NCBI GenBank assembly: GCA_040220135.1 | Contig: JAVJTT010000007.1 | Span: 123,862 to 187,861, forward strand | Reading direction: 5' to 3' | Length of the DNA: 64,000 nt | Source: CAJXMH01 sp040220135 | GTDB lineage: Bacteria > Bacteroidota > Bacteroidia > Flavobacteriales_E > Vicingaceae | Part shown: positions 9,011-17,738 of the stretch, one piece after another | Layout: every line of letters starts with the position of its first letter | Numbering within the stretch: position 1 is the first letter of the stretch | The notes under the pieces: model-generated | Told to the model about the DNA's origin: nothing | The model's input: the letters and a program-made list of their open reading frames with translations, nothing else | Database searches by the model: none | Translations under genes and position numbers: made by a program

Positions 9011-9947
9011 TTTCGCTCGTTTTAGGGGCAGAATTTGCTTCTACCTGACGGATGAATATTTCGTTCATGCTTGGAATTACTTCTTGTAAACCGTGTACTT
9101 CCACATGAGGCACAATGGCTTTTAACAATTCATTAGGAGACCCATGTCCTGTGAGTCTTACTTTGGCTTTTTTGTATTCTCCTTCTTCAGTGCTGTTCAA
9201 TAATTCACAGCCGGTCCAAAGTGCATTGGTAAAACCAATCAAATTGCCTTTAAAGTTAACTTCGTAAACACCTTCTTTAAAATCTTCTTGAATTTGCTTC
9301 ACGCTACCACCTAATATCTTTTTGGAATTATTGATTAGCGCAATGTGCTCACAAATTTCTTCCACAGAACCCATGTTGTGGGTAGAAAGAATAATGGTGG
9401 TTCCTTCTTCCTTTAAGCGCATGATCTCTGCTTTTACTAAGTTGGTGTTAATTGGGTCAAAACCACTGAAGGGTTCATCAAGAATCAGCAGCTTGGGTTC
9501 GTGTAGCACGGTCACAATAAACTGTACTTTTTGTGCCATTCCTTTAGAAAGCTCTTCTACTTTCTTGTTCCACCAAGTAGAGAGATCAAACTTTCTAAAC
9601 CATTCTTTTAGGCGTTCTTTGGCCACCTTTTTGTCCATGCCTTTAAGTTGTGCAAGGTACATGGCTTGTTCGCCCACTTCCATTTTTTTGTAAAGTCCTC
9701 TTTCTTCCGGCAGGTAGCCAATCATTTCTACATGCTTTGGGGCAAGGGCTTCACCACCTAAATAAATTTTACCTTCATCCGGAGCGGTAATTTGGTTTAT
9801 GATTCGAATCAAAGAGGTTTTACCTGCTCCATTGGGTCCAAGTAAACCAAAAATACTGCCTTTGGGAACATCAATACTCACTTTGTCAAGTGCTTTGTGT
9901 TTGGCGTATTCTTTGGTTACTTCTTCGGCCTTAAGAATGTATTCCAT
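9003..9947 (-). CDS. ABC transporter ATP-binding protein (NatA-like)
   Basis: A 314-residue ATPase partner of the downstream permease. Visible motifs: Walker A GPNGAGKT (37-44), signature LSKGMAQKV, Walker B LLILDEP with FSGFDP, and the switch histidine in STHNM. The ~80 residues after the nucleotide-binding domain resemble the DUF4162-type C-terminal extension common in ABC-2 ATPases. I chose ATG 9947 (MEYILKAEEV) rather than an upstream in-frame start at 9965 because a -7 promoter element covers 9963-9970. Confidence 0.95.
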   Translation of the reverse strand: MEYILKAEEVTKEYAKHKALDKVSIDVPKGSIFGLLGPNGAGKTSLIRIINQITAPDEGKIYLGGEALAPKHVEMIGYLPEERGLYKKMEVGEQAMYLAQLKGMDKKVAKERLKEWFRKFDLSTWWNKKVEELSKGMAQKVQFIVTVLHEPKLLILDEPFSGFDPINTNLVKAEIMRLKEEGTTIILSTHNMGSVEEICEHIALINNSKKILGGSVKQIQEDFKEGVYEVNFKGNLIGFTNALWTGCELLNSTEEGEYKKAKVRLTGHGSPNELLKAIVPHVEVHGLQEVIPSMNEIFIRQVEANSAPKTSENE

Positions 9948-9962
9948 GCGTTGAATTTTGGA

Positions 9963-9970
9963 CAAATATA
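9963..9970 (-). promoter_or_regulatory. Putative -7 element of the ABC transporter operon
   Basis: The minus strand reads TATATTTG, a perfect TAnnTTTG match, ending 15 nt before the ATG at 9947. It overlaps the alternative start at 9965 and so helps decide the start codon. Confidence 0.55.
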
Positions 9971-10132
9971 AGGCAACTTAACATTCCTTTTTCGCTTTCC
10001 ATTCATACTGTTTTATAGCCGTTTATAAGAAGAAGCCATGCGATCGGTAATTTCTTATGCGTTTGCTTTACTATTATGTAGAAAGATGATTACTTTTAGG
10101 CGATTAAATTATTGTTAACAAATTTATACGCT

Positions 10133-12256
10133 ATGAAAAAATTACTAACTACCTTCTCTCTCATTATACTTTTTAGCTTGGGGGTGCAAGCGCAGTATTA
10201 TTTTAATATTTACGGTTCTCCCGGACAAAACCCTGGAGGCTTGAATACCAGTACGGAGTATCCGCTTGGAGGTGGACTTCCAGCAGGGTGGACTTCAATA
10301 CTAGGGCCATCCGTTACAACACCTAGTTGGTCGGCTAACCAAACAATACCTTTTAGTTTTAATTTTAATGGTAATCCGGTTACGCAGTATAAAGTTTCAA
10401 GTACCGGTGTTTTAACCTTTACCACTTCAGCTACAAGCGTGCCAGGTGCAACGAAAGCAGCTTTGCCATCGGCTTCAATTCCTGATAACTCAGTTTGCCT
10501 TTGGGGGCTACAAACAATTGGTACGAATGATAATGTAGTGACACAAACATTTGGCAGTGCTCCTAATCGTCAGCATTGGGTCTTTTTTACTTCTAATGCT
10601 CTAGGAGGCACCGGTTGGTCTTATTGGTCAATTGTTCTTGAAGAAGGTTCAGATAATATCTACATTGTCGATCAACGCCATAGTGGTACTACGGGCGGCG
10701 TTTCTATGGGAATTCAATTGAACTCTACCACAGCCTATAGTGTTGGGGCAAACGTTATGCCGCTTGCTGCTGCAGATCCTACTCCGGTTGATAATGCTTA
10801 TTATGAGTTTATTCAAGGAACTGCTCCTGCAGACAATGTTGAATTGGCTGCTTTAGGGCTGAATGCTACTGAAGTAATTGGAAACCCTATTTCAATTAAC
10901 GGAACTCTTTCAAACAAAGGTTCTAATGCCATCAATTCTGTTATAGTTAACTGGACCGCTGATGGTGGTACAACGGTTAACCGCGATACATTGAGCTTAA
11001 GTCTAAATACCAACTCTTCCGTTAGTTTTACTCACGCAGTAGCATGGAATCCAACAACTGCCGGTCAAAATGTAACGATTGATGTTTGGACGCAAGAACC
11101 TAATGGTATGACAGACCCTGACCCTTCGAACGATTCTCTGAGCGCTGATGTTTTTACGATCTTAGGAAATACCGTTCAAAAAGTAGCCTTGATGGAACAG
11201 TTTACAACCGCAGTTTGTCAATTCTGTCCAGATGGGGCATGGGTTACCGATCAAATTGATGCAAATTATCAAAATGTAGCGGTAACTTCGGTTCACTCTT
11301 GTTTCGGTACCGATGCCATGACCAATTCTGAAGCTTCTGCCTTATGCAGTACTTTAGGAATTGGAGCCGCACCAACCGGTATGGTAGATAGAAAATTGTT
11401 CCCAACCGAAACAGATGTGGCTTTCGGAAGAGGTTTTGGTTATCCCAATTGGCAAAATAGTACCTGGTCTACTCGTTCTCTTTCTCAATCTCAGTTAGGC
11501 ACAGCGGTAGATGTTTCAGTAACCGGTAACTACAATAGCTCAAACAGACAGTTAACTGCGAATGTTACAGCATCTATGGTAGATTACATTAAGCCAGGCG
11601 ATCTTGTTACAGTAGGATTAATGTTGGTAGAGGATTCAGTGACAGGAAGCGGCAATGGGTATAATCAAGTAAATGCATACAATGGTCAAGCCGGTCACCC
11701 TTATGCTGGAGCAGGAAACCCAATAGTGGGTTATCACCATAAAAGAGTATTGCGTGATATTTTACCCGGTACTTGGGGAGATCCGAATGTAATTCCAGCA
11801 AATTATGCGCTAAACACGAACTATACACGAAACTTTACTACAACTTTACCGGCTAATTACGATCCCTCTAAAATGTATTTAATCGGAATTGTTAGCTACT
11901 ACAGCACCACCAATGATCTTTCAGGTTATGAAGTATTAAACGTAGAGAAAGTAAAAATGTCAAATTTAGTGACCAACACAAGCGAGCTTAAAAAGGATGT
12001 GGAAAGTTTAACCATCTATCCAAATCCAACAGCCGATGTGTCTACTTTAAAGTTTGATTTAAGTTCAGCTAAAAACGTAAATCTTGAAGTTCGAGATATT
12101 ACCGGCAAGCTTTTGCAAACTGAAAACTTTGGTACTATGGTAAAAGGTCGTCAGAGTATTCAACTAGATCTTGCGAACTTAGCAGAAGGATTCTACTTTG
12201 TTAATCTTAGGTTAGACAATGAAGTAATAACTAAAAAGATCTCAGTAGTAAAATAG
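10133..12256 (+). CDS. Omp28-related T9SS protein with CxxC motif (paralog 1)
   Basis: A 707-residue secreted protein with signal peptide (MKKLLTTFSLIILFSLGVQAQ); start chosen at ATG 10133, as the upstream in-frame ATG at 10112 would put extra residues in front of the signal. The N-terminal ~230 residues form a beta domain, then a CARDB-like segment (~235-340), then an Omp28-type thioredoxin-like domain (~345-610) with C362-x-x-C365 (EQFTTAVCQFCPDG), and a type A sorting domain (~620-707; IYPNPTADVSTL ... EGFYFVNL). Omp28 is an outer-membrane protein first described in Porphyromonas; its function is not well defined. First of three tandem relatives. A strong terminator follows, so it is probably transcribed alone. 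Confidence 0.88.
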   Translation: MKKLLTTFSLIILFSLGVQAQYYFNIYGSPGQNPGGLNTSTEYPLGGGLPAGWTSILGPSVTTPSWSANQTIPFSFNFNGNPVTQYKVSSTGVLTFTTSATSVPGATKAALPSASIPDNSVCLWGLQTIGTNDNVVTQTFGSAPNRQHWVFFTSNALGGTGWSYWSIVLEEGSDNIYIVDQRHSGTTGGVSMGIQLNSTTAYSVGANVMPLAAADPTPVDNAYYEFIQGTAPADNVELAALGLNATEVIGNPISINGTLSNKGSNAINSVIVNWTADGGTTVNRDTLSLSLNTNSSVSFTHAVAWNPTTAGQNVTIDVWTQEPNGMTDPDPSNDSLSADVFTILGNTVQKVALMEQFTTAVCQFCPDGAWVTDQIDANYQNVAVTSVHSCFGTDAMTNSEASALCSTLGIGAAPTGMVDRKLFPTETDVAFGRGFGYPNWQNSTWSTRSLSQSQLGTAVDVSVTGNYNSSNRQLTANVTASMVDYIKPGDLVTVGLMLVEDSVTGSGNGYNQVNAYNGQAGHPYAGAGNPIVGYHHKRVLRDILPGTWGDPNVIPANYALNTNYTRNFTTTLPANYDPSKMYLIGIVSYYSTTNDLSGYEVLNVEKVKMSNLVTNTSELKKDVESLTIYPNPTADVSTLKFDLSSAKNVNLEVRDITGKLLQTENFGTMVKGRQSIQLDLANLAEGFYFVNLRLDNEVITKKISVVK

Positions 12257-12283
12257 AGGTTTAATTTTATAAGAATGATTAAG

Positions 12284-12317
12284 GCCCTTAACTGATCGCA
12301 GTTAAGGGCTTTTTTTT
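12284..12317 (+). terminator. Rho-independent terminator after Omp28 paralog 1
   Basis: Perfect 11 bp stem GCCCTTAACTG / CAGTTAAGGGC with an ATCG loop, followed by eight T residues. It separates paralogs 1 and 2. Confidence 0.92.
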
Positions 12318-12378
12318 GCAAAAGCAAGTGGAGTCTTATTATTGTCTTATCTTTATCTCTTAACAAAAATTTAAATTT

Positions 12379-15243
12379 ATGAGAATTTTAAAACTACTTA
12401 CGTTTTCTCTCTTCCTTAGCTTAGCCTTCAGCCACATGGCAAATGCGCAAGTTTTACTAAACGAAAACTTTAATGGAACAACTCCACTATCTAATTGGAC
12501 CTTGTTTGATCAAGATGGTGGAACACCCGCAGCTCCGGTAAATTATGTAACCAATGCTTGGGTGATTCGTGAAGACTTTGATTCTACGGGTGTCGGTGAC
12601 TTTGTAGCCACAAGTACTTCTTGGTATAACCCTGCCGGTGCGGCAGATGACTACATGGTAAGTCCCGCCATTACCACTGGTGCGGCCACTGTTTTAGAGT
12701 GGGATGCTAAGGCTCAAGATGCTAATTTCCCTGATGGGTACGAAGTGCGTGTTTCAACTACGGGGCCAACCGTAGCTGGATTGTTAGCTAATCCGCCTTT
12801 GTATACTACAACAGCAGAAAATGCGGCTTGGGTAAGACGTTCGGTTAGTCTAAGCGCTTATGCGAATCAAACGGTACACATTGCTTTTCGCAACAACTCT
12901 AATGATATGTTTTTGTTGTTGATCGATAACGTAAAAGCTTTTAATCCGGCCAGCCTAGATGCAAGTATTACTTCTTTGAACTCTCCGGTAACAAGTTGTA
13001 ATAACTCTGCCACTGATAGCGTAAAAATCACCATTTCAAATGCTGGTTCAACTGCACTAACTTCAGTTCCTGTTGGATTTCAACTAAATAATGGTACTGC
13101 AGTTACTGAAACCTTTACAGGTAATATTGCTCCAGGTGCTACGGCTCCTTTTACTTTTCAAACAGCGACGGTAAATCTTGCTACGCCGGGAACATACAAT
13201 ATGAAAGTCTTTACGGGCTTAGCAAATGATGGAAATCTTGCAAATGACACATTGAGTGCCTCTATCACCAGTATTCCTGTTGTGAGCACAATTCCTTATA
13301 CAGAAGATTTTGAAAGCGGAGCAGGTGGTTGGACTACTTATGGTGCAAATTCCTCATGGGCACTTGGAACACCTGCCGGAAATTACATTACTTCAGCTGC
13401 AGGAGGACAGAACGCATGGGTGACAAACTTAATTGGTGATTATAATAATAATGAAGATTCTTATTTAGAGTCTCCTTGCTTCGACTTTTCTTCACTTAGC
13501 GCAGATCCAATACTATCATTTTCACACACCTTTGAAACAGAAACAGATTGGGATGAAGGTTGGATGGAACTTTCAACTGATGGCGGAATTACTTGGAACA
13601 AGCTAATTGCTAGCGGTGCAGCCGTTAATTGGTACAATGATCTGCCGAATCAATGGTGGGAAGGAACTTCTGTATCAGGGACAGGAGCATGGGCTACTGC
13701 CAACAATGTGTTAACTGGTGCTGCTGGATCTTCATCTGTGAAGGTGAGATTTGTTATGAGTTCTGATGGCACTGTAACCTTTGAAGGTTTTGGTGTTGAT
13801 GATATTAACATTGCTTTGCCCGCATCAGATGATGTTTCACTACAAAGCCTATCAACCCCGGCAAAAGTGAATGTGAATAGTGCTAGTCAGATTGCCGGAA
13901 CAATTGCAAACGTTGGTGCGAATGCAATCACTTCGGTTGTTTTAAATTGGAGTGTTAACCAAGGAACCGTTAATAAAGATACCTTAAGCTTAAACTTAAC
14001 TCCAGGCTCCACTGTAAACTTTAATCATTCAGTTACATGGACGCCAAGCATGGCAGGTAACGGTTATTCTTTAATGGTTTGGACTTCTGAGCCTAATTTC
14101 ACTGTAGACGGTAATTTAAATAATGACACCCTTACACAAGCCGTTGTTGTTTCAACCGGAAATTCAGTTCAAAAAACAGCTTTATTAGAGCAGTTTACCA
14201 CGGCTGTTTGTCAGTTTTGTCCAGATGGTGCCTGGGTGACCACCCAGATTGCAGATAATTATCAAGATGTGTCTGTGGTTTCAGTGCACTCTTGCTTTGG
14301 TACAGATGCCATGACCAATACAGAAGCTACCGACTTATGCAGTACATTGGGAATTGGAGCCGCTCCAACAGCGATGGTAGACCGTAAGTTATACCCAACT
14401 GAAACAGATGTAGCTTTTGGGCGCGGTCAAGGTTATCCTAACTGGCAAAACAGTACTTGGGCGACCCGTTCACTCTCTCAATCTCAATTAGGTTCTGCTG
14501 CTGATGTAACCATCAATGGAACCTATGATCCGGCAACAAGAAGTTTAAACGCCGATGTGATTACTTCTTTTGTTGATTATGCTGAACCGGGCGATATTAG
14601 AGTTAGTTTACTACTAGTAGAAGACAGCGTAATTGGTAGTGGTAATGGCTACAATCAAGTTAATGCCTACAATGCACAAACGGGGCACCCCTATGCCGGT
14701 GCCGGTAATCCAATTGTTGGTTATCCTCATCGAAGAGTATTGAGAGACATCTTACCTTCAACTTGGGGAGATGCTACTGTAATTCCAACGAACTACCAAT
14801 TAAACAACAACTACACGCGAAACTTTACACTTAGCGTTCCTGCTAGTTTCGATGATGATAACATGGATATAGTTGCGGTGGTTAGTTTATATGGAGGCTC
14901 TGACCTTTCTAAGTACGAAGTGATTAACGTAGAGGAGGTCGAGATGTCAACTTTAATTACATCGATTAGTGAGAACGAAAGCGATGTAGAAAGTTTGAAG
15001 ATATACCCTAATCCTTCTGCCAACTTAACTAATATTAGTCTAAACCTAAGTGAGTCTAAAGAGATGAACTTAACCGTTTACGACTTAGCAGGTAAAGCGG
15101 TATACCGTAAAGATTACGGTACTATGGTAAAAGGAAAGCAGACAATTAATTTAGATGTTTCATCCTTTGCTGAAGGATTTTATTTTGTCACGCTTCAACT
15201 TGGCGATGAACAAGTAAGTCGCAAAGTTTCAGTGGTGAGATAA
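12379..15243 (+). CDS. Choice-of-anchor J / Omp28-related T9SS protein (paralog 2)
   Basis: A 954-residue secreted protein. After the signal peptide (~1-23) come a choice-of-anchor J (cleaved adhesin-like) domain (~24-190, NENFNGTTPLSNWTLFDQDG), a CARDB-like domain (~193-300), a second anchor J/MAM-like beta domain (~308-480, EDFESGAGGWTTYG), another CARDB-like segment (~485-590), the Omp28-type domain with C611-x-x-C614, and a type A sorting domain (~865-954). From the Omp28 domain onward it is close to paralog 1, often residue for residue, but its N-terminal half is unrelated to paralog 1. This indicates tandem duplication with N-terminal domain exchange. Terminators on both sides suggest independent transcription. 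Confidence 0.88.
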   Translation: MRILKLLTFSLFLSLAFSHMANAQVLLNENFNGTTPLSNWTLFDQDGGTPAAPVNYVTNAWVIREDFDSTGVGDFVATSTSWYNPAGAADDYMVSPAITTGAATVLEWDAKAQDANFPDGYEVRVSTTGPTVAGLLANPPLYTTTAENAAWVRRSVSLSAYANQTVHIAFRNNSNDMFLLLIDNVKAFNPASLDASITSLNSPVTSCNNSATDSVKITISNAGSTALTSVPVGFQLNNGTAVTETFTGNIAPGATAPFTFQTATVNLATPGTYNMKVFTGLANDGNLANDTLSASITSIPVVSTIPYTEDFESGAGGWTTYGANSSWALGTPAGNYITSAAGGQNAWVTNLIGDYNNNEDSYLESPCFDFSSLSADPILSFSHTFETETDWDEGWMELSTDGGITWNKLIASGAAVNWYNDLPNQWWEGTSVSGTGAWATANNVLTGAAGSSSVKVRFVMSSDGTVTFEGFGVDDINIALPASDDVSLQSLSTPAKVNVNSASQIAGTIANVGANAITSVVLNWSVNQGTVNKDTLSLNLTPGSTVNFNHSVTWTPSMAGNGYSLMVWTSEPNFTVDGNLNNDTLTQAVVVSTGNSVQKTALLEQFTTAVCQFCPDGAWVTTQIADNYQDVSVVSVHSCFGTDAMTNTEATDLCSTLGIGAAPTAMVDRKLYPTETDVAFGRGQGYPNWQNSTWATRSLSQSQLGSAADVTINGTYDPATRSLNADVITSFVDYAEPGDIRVSLLLVEDSVIGSGNGYNQVNAYNAQTGHPYAGAGNPIVGYPHRRVLRDILPSTWGDATVIPTNYQLNNNYTRNFTLSVPASFDDDNMDIVAVVSLYGGSDLSKYEVINVEEVEMSTLITSISENESDVESLKIYPNPSANLTNISLNLSESKEMNLTVYDLAGKAVYRKDYGTMVKGKQTINLDVSSFAEGFYFVTLQLGDEQVSRKVSVVR

Positions 15244-15263
15244 TCACTAACACAATAAAATAG

Positions 15264-15297
15264 AAAGTCTCCGAATAAGTATTCGGAGACTTTTTTT
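15264..15297 (+). terminator. Rho-independent terminator after Omp28 paralog 2
   Basis: Inverted repeat AAAGTCTCCGAATA / TATTCGGAGACTTT with a 2-nt centre, running into a seven-T tract. The outer A/T pairs may belong to the U-tract rather than the stem. Confidence 0.92.
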
Positions 15298-15331
15298 ATA
15301 AACTTTTTTTGTTTTTTATAGTTGGATAAGC

Positions 15332-17419
15332 ATGCCTAAAGCAATTGCTATATTTATTTTATTCTTTTCATTTAGCGCTAATCTAGAAGCGCAGTATTCG
15401 TTGAATCGCTATTTTAATGCTGGCAAAAACCCAGCTGACCTCAATCGCGACTTTGAACAAATTAACCCATCTTACCAAACACTTTTTCCATTCTGGCAAA
15501 ACCCCAGAAGCATTTATTTCCCCTTTCGAAATATTCCTTTTCACTTTGAGTTCGCTGGAGATACAGTAAGCCAATACCGCATCAGCAATACCGGTATGGT
15601 TTCTTTTGATCAAGGTCCTCTTCCTCCTGATACCAATTACCGTATACCTAGTCCTCTTATTGGAGAAAAAGCGATTGCCATTTGGGGGCTTGTTCAAGAA
15701 GGAGGAAACGACGCTGTGTTCGCACATACCTTCGGGCAAAGTCCGAACCGACAGCACTGGATCTTTTTTCATTCTTTAAGTCACTTCAACAATTTATCAA
15801 ACCTAGATGCTAACTGGGCAGTAGTACTTTGTGAAACTTCTTTCAATATTTACATTGTGGATCAGGGTTCTTATCAAACACCTCAATTTTTGACTTTAGG
15901 AGTGCAAGCAGATTCTTTACAAGCAACTGAGGTTAGAGGTTCTCCTTTTATTCAACCGGTACTCCCTACTATGATTGACTCCTACACTGCGGCCGACAAC
16001 AGTTACTATGAGTTTGTTCCCGGCTCAAGAAAACAAAGAGATTTAGACCTGGCAAAACTTGAATTACCAACTTTTGTAAAGCTAGGTCAAAGCGTAACCG
16101 CAGAGGTTCAGTACCGCGACTTGAGTAGTGCTTTAACGGATTCGATTTGCTTTTCATACCAGATAGATGGAGGAAATATCTATACCGATTCCATCTTTTT
16201 GAACGCTGCAACTAACCGATTTTATAAAAACCAAAGCTTGCCTTTATCTTGGGTCCCAAGTGGTACAGAGAGAGAGGTAGAAATTAAATTTTGGATTCAC
16301 GATGGGAAAGGGGTGCCCGATCAGAATACGATCAACGATACAATTTATAAGCAATTGTACCTTTTACCCTTGAACCGCTGGCCTAAAAGTTACCTTTTGG
16401 AAAGTCATGAGTCTGCAGTTTTAGGGTTCGGACCAGTGTCTAAGTTAAACATGACTTACGCAACCTATCGAAACCCCTTTGTAATCCCAATTGCTTGGCA
16501 TAGTGATTCATCTTTTCAAGACTCTATGGGAATTAATGGTGCTGATAGGATTGCTAGACATTTCAACATCATATACCCTGAAGGAACCTTTGATCGCATG
16601 CCTCTGCCCTCTCACCCTAACCAAAATGTACCACCAAATAAATGGCCCTCCATTAGCGATAGCTTGCCTCTTGCTTCTTCTCCGCTAAATTTGAATATCT
16701 ATGGGCAACAATCGGGTTCCATGCTAGATATAAGCATTTTGGCAACCTTTACTGATTTTACGAGTAACCTTCCAAAAAGAATTAGTGTAGTACTAATTGA
16801 AGATAGCGTTCACCTGATAGGGGATGGTTTTGATCAAGTTAATGCATTCAATAATCAAATGCAACACCCTTTTTGGAATTATGGTGACCCCATTCAAGAT
16901 TATGTACACCGCAAAGTAGTGCGTGCCGTCCGTCCACAGAACCCCATTTGGGGAACGGATACAGTTGTTCCTTCTCAAATTACTTTAGGACAAGCATATC
17001 AATTTTCCAGTAGCATTCCGATTCACCCCAGTTGGGATGCAAACAAGCTTAGCTTAGTGGCCTTTGTTAGTGAATTTGATACTATCAACGGTAGTCGAAA
17101 AGTGATTAATACAACAGAACTTCAACTGAGTGATTTAGTTACATCTTCTGAAAGTAATTTAGTTAAGCCTGTTGTTATCCCTTTTAAGCTATATCCGAAT
17201 CCCGCAAAAGAGGTATTGCATATTGAATCAGAAAACTCGAACCTAGCGCTGCGCTCAATTAGAGTATACGCTGCTTCAGGAAGGTTAATTTGGCAAAAAA
17301 GAGCCATTGAAAAAAGTAAAGTGAAGGTAAACCTAGATAGCTTCAGTCAGGGTATTTATCTTGTCGTGGTGGAAACCAAAGAAGGGGTATTCAGTGAGAA
17401 GGTAGTGGTTGCTCCTTAG
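15332..17419 (+). CDS. T9SS protein related to Omp28 paralogs, CxxC lost (paralog 3)
   Basis: A 695-residue secreted protein with signal peptide (~1-20), an N-terminal domain alignable to paralog 1 (QYSLNRYFNAGKNPADLN against QYYFNIYGSPGQNPGGLN), a central region, and a type A sorting domain (~610-695, LYPNPAKEVLHIE ... QGIYLVVVE). The region after the CARDB-like segment follows the Omp28 domain of the other two (GDGFDQVNAFNNQMQHPF, then HRKVVRAV), but where they have EQFTTAVCQFCPDG this one has ESHESAVLGFGPVS, so both cysteines are gone. It ends directly against the convergent small gene at 17420 with no gap. Confidence 0.85.
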   Translation: MPKAIAIFILFFSFSANLEAQYSLNRYFNAGKNPADLNRDFEQINPSYQTLFPFWQNPRSIYFPFRNIPFHFEFAGDTVSQYRISNTGMVSFDQGPLPPDTNYRIPSPLIGEKAIAIWGLVQEGGNDAVFAHTFGQSPNRQHWIFFHSLSHFNNLSNLDANWAVVLCETSFNIYIVDQGSYQTPQFLTLGVQADSLQATEVRGSPFIQPVLPTMIDSYTAADNSYYEFVPGSRKQRDLDLAKLELPTFVKLGQSVTAEVQYRDLSSALTDSICFSYQIDGGNIYTDSIFLNAATNRFYKNQSLPLSWVPSGTEREVEIKFWIHDGKGVPDQNTINDTIYKQLYLLPLNRWPKSYLLESHESAVLGFGPVSKLNMTYATYRNPFVIPIAWHSDSSFQDSMGINGADRIARHFNIIYPEGTFDRMPLPSHPNQNVPPNKWPSISDSLPLASSPLNLNIYGQQSGSMLDISILATFTDFTSNLPKRISVVLIEDSVHLIGDGFDQVNAFNNQMQHPFWNYGDPIQDYVHRKVVRAVRPQNPIWGTDTVVPSQITLGQAYQFSSSIPIHPSWDANKLSLVAFVSEFDTINGSRKVINTTELQLSDLVTSSESNLVKPVVIPFKLYPNPAKEVLHIESENSNLALRSIRVYAASGRLIWQKRAIEKSKVKVNLDSFSQGIYLVVVETKEGVFSEKVVVAP

Positions 17420-17671
17420 TTAAGAATGTTTCATTCTCCAACCATAAGGGTTAACATCGCCATCAGCAATTTGTCTTTCAATTCGCCCATCTTCTGCATA
17501 CATGACACAAATTGTGGACCCCACTTTCCATGAGATTTTATGCGCTTTTTTCTTAAAATTTGATTCGCTTCCAAAAAGCTTTGTAATTAACTCATCTTGG
17601 TTTTCAGCATCAATGGTTTTCTTTTCTCCATTTTTATACTCGACGACAAAAGGTAATATTTTAGATCTCAT
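17420..17671 (-). CDS. Small hypothetical protein
   Basis: An 83-residue soluble, Lys/Glu-rich protein that I do not recognise. It starts with ATG at 17671 and its stop abuts the stop of the upstream convergent gene without overlap. No signal peptide, membrane helix or cysteine motif is visible. Its 67 bp head-to-head spacing with recG and the lack of a longer competing ORF make it plausible, but it rests on ORF structure alone. Confidence 0.55.
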   Translation of the reverse strand: MRSKILPFVVEYKNGEKKTIDAENQDELITKLFGSESNFKKKAHKISWKVGSTICVMYAEDGRIERQIADGDVNPYGWRMKHS

Positions 17672-17738
17672 ACCAAAGAAACAGCAGATTAACTTTTTAG
17701 TTTAGATTATTAAACCCTCTTCGTAATTTGGTTTTTCT

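Noticed and set aside
15332..17419. Paralog 3 as a pseudogene
   Set aside because: The frame is intact over 695 codons with a signal peptide and a complete sorting domain, so it is a diverged gene rather than a broken one.
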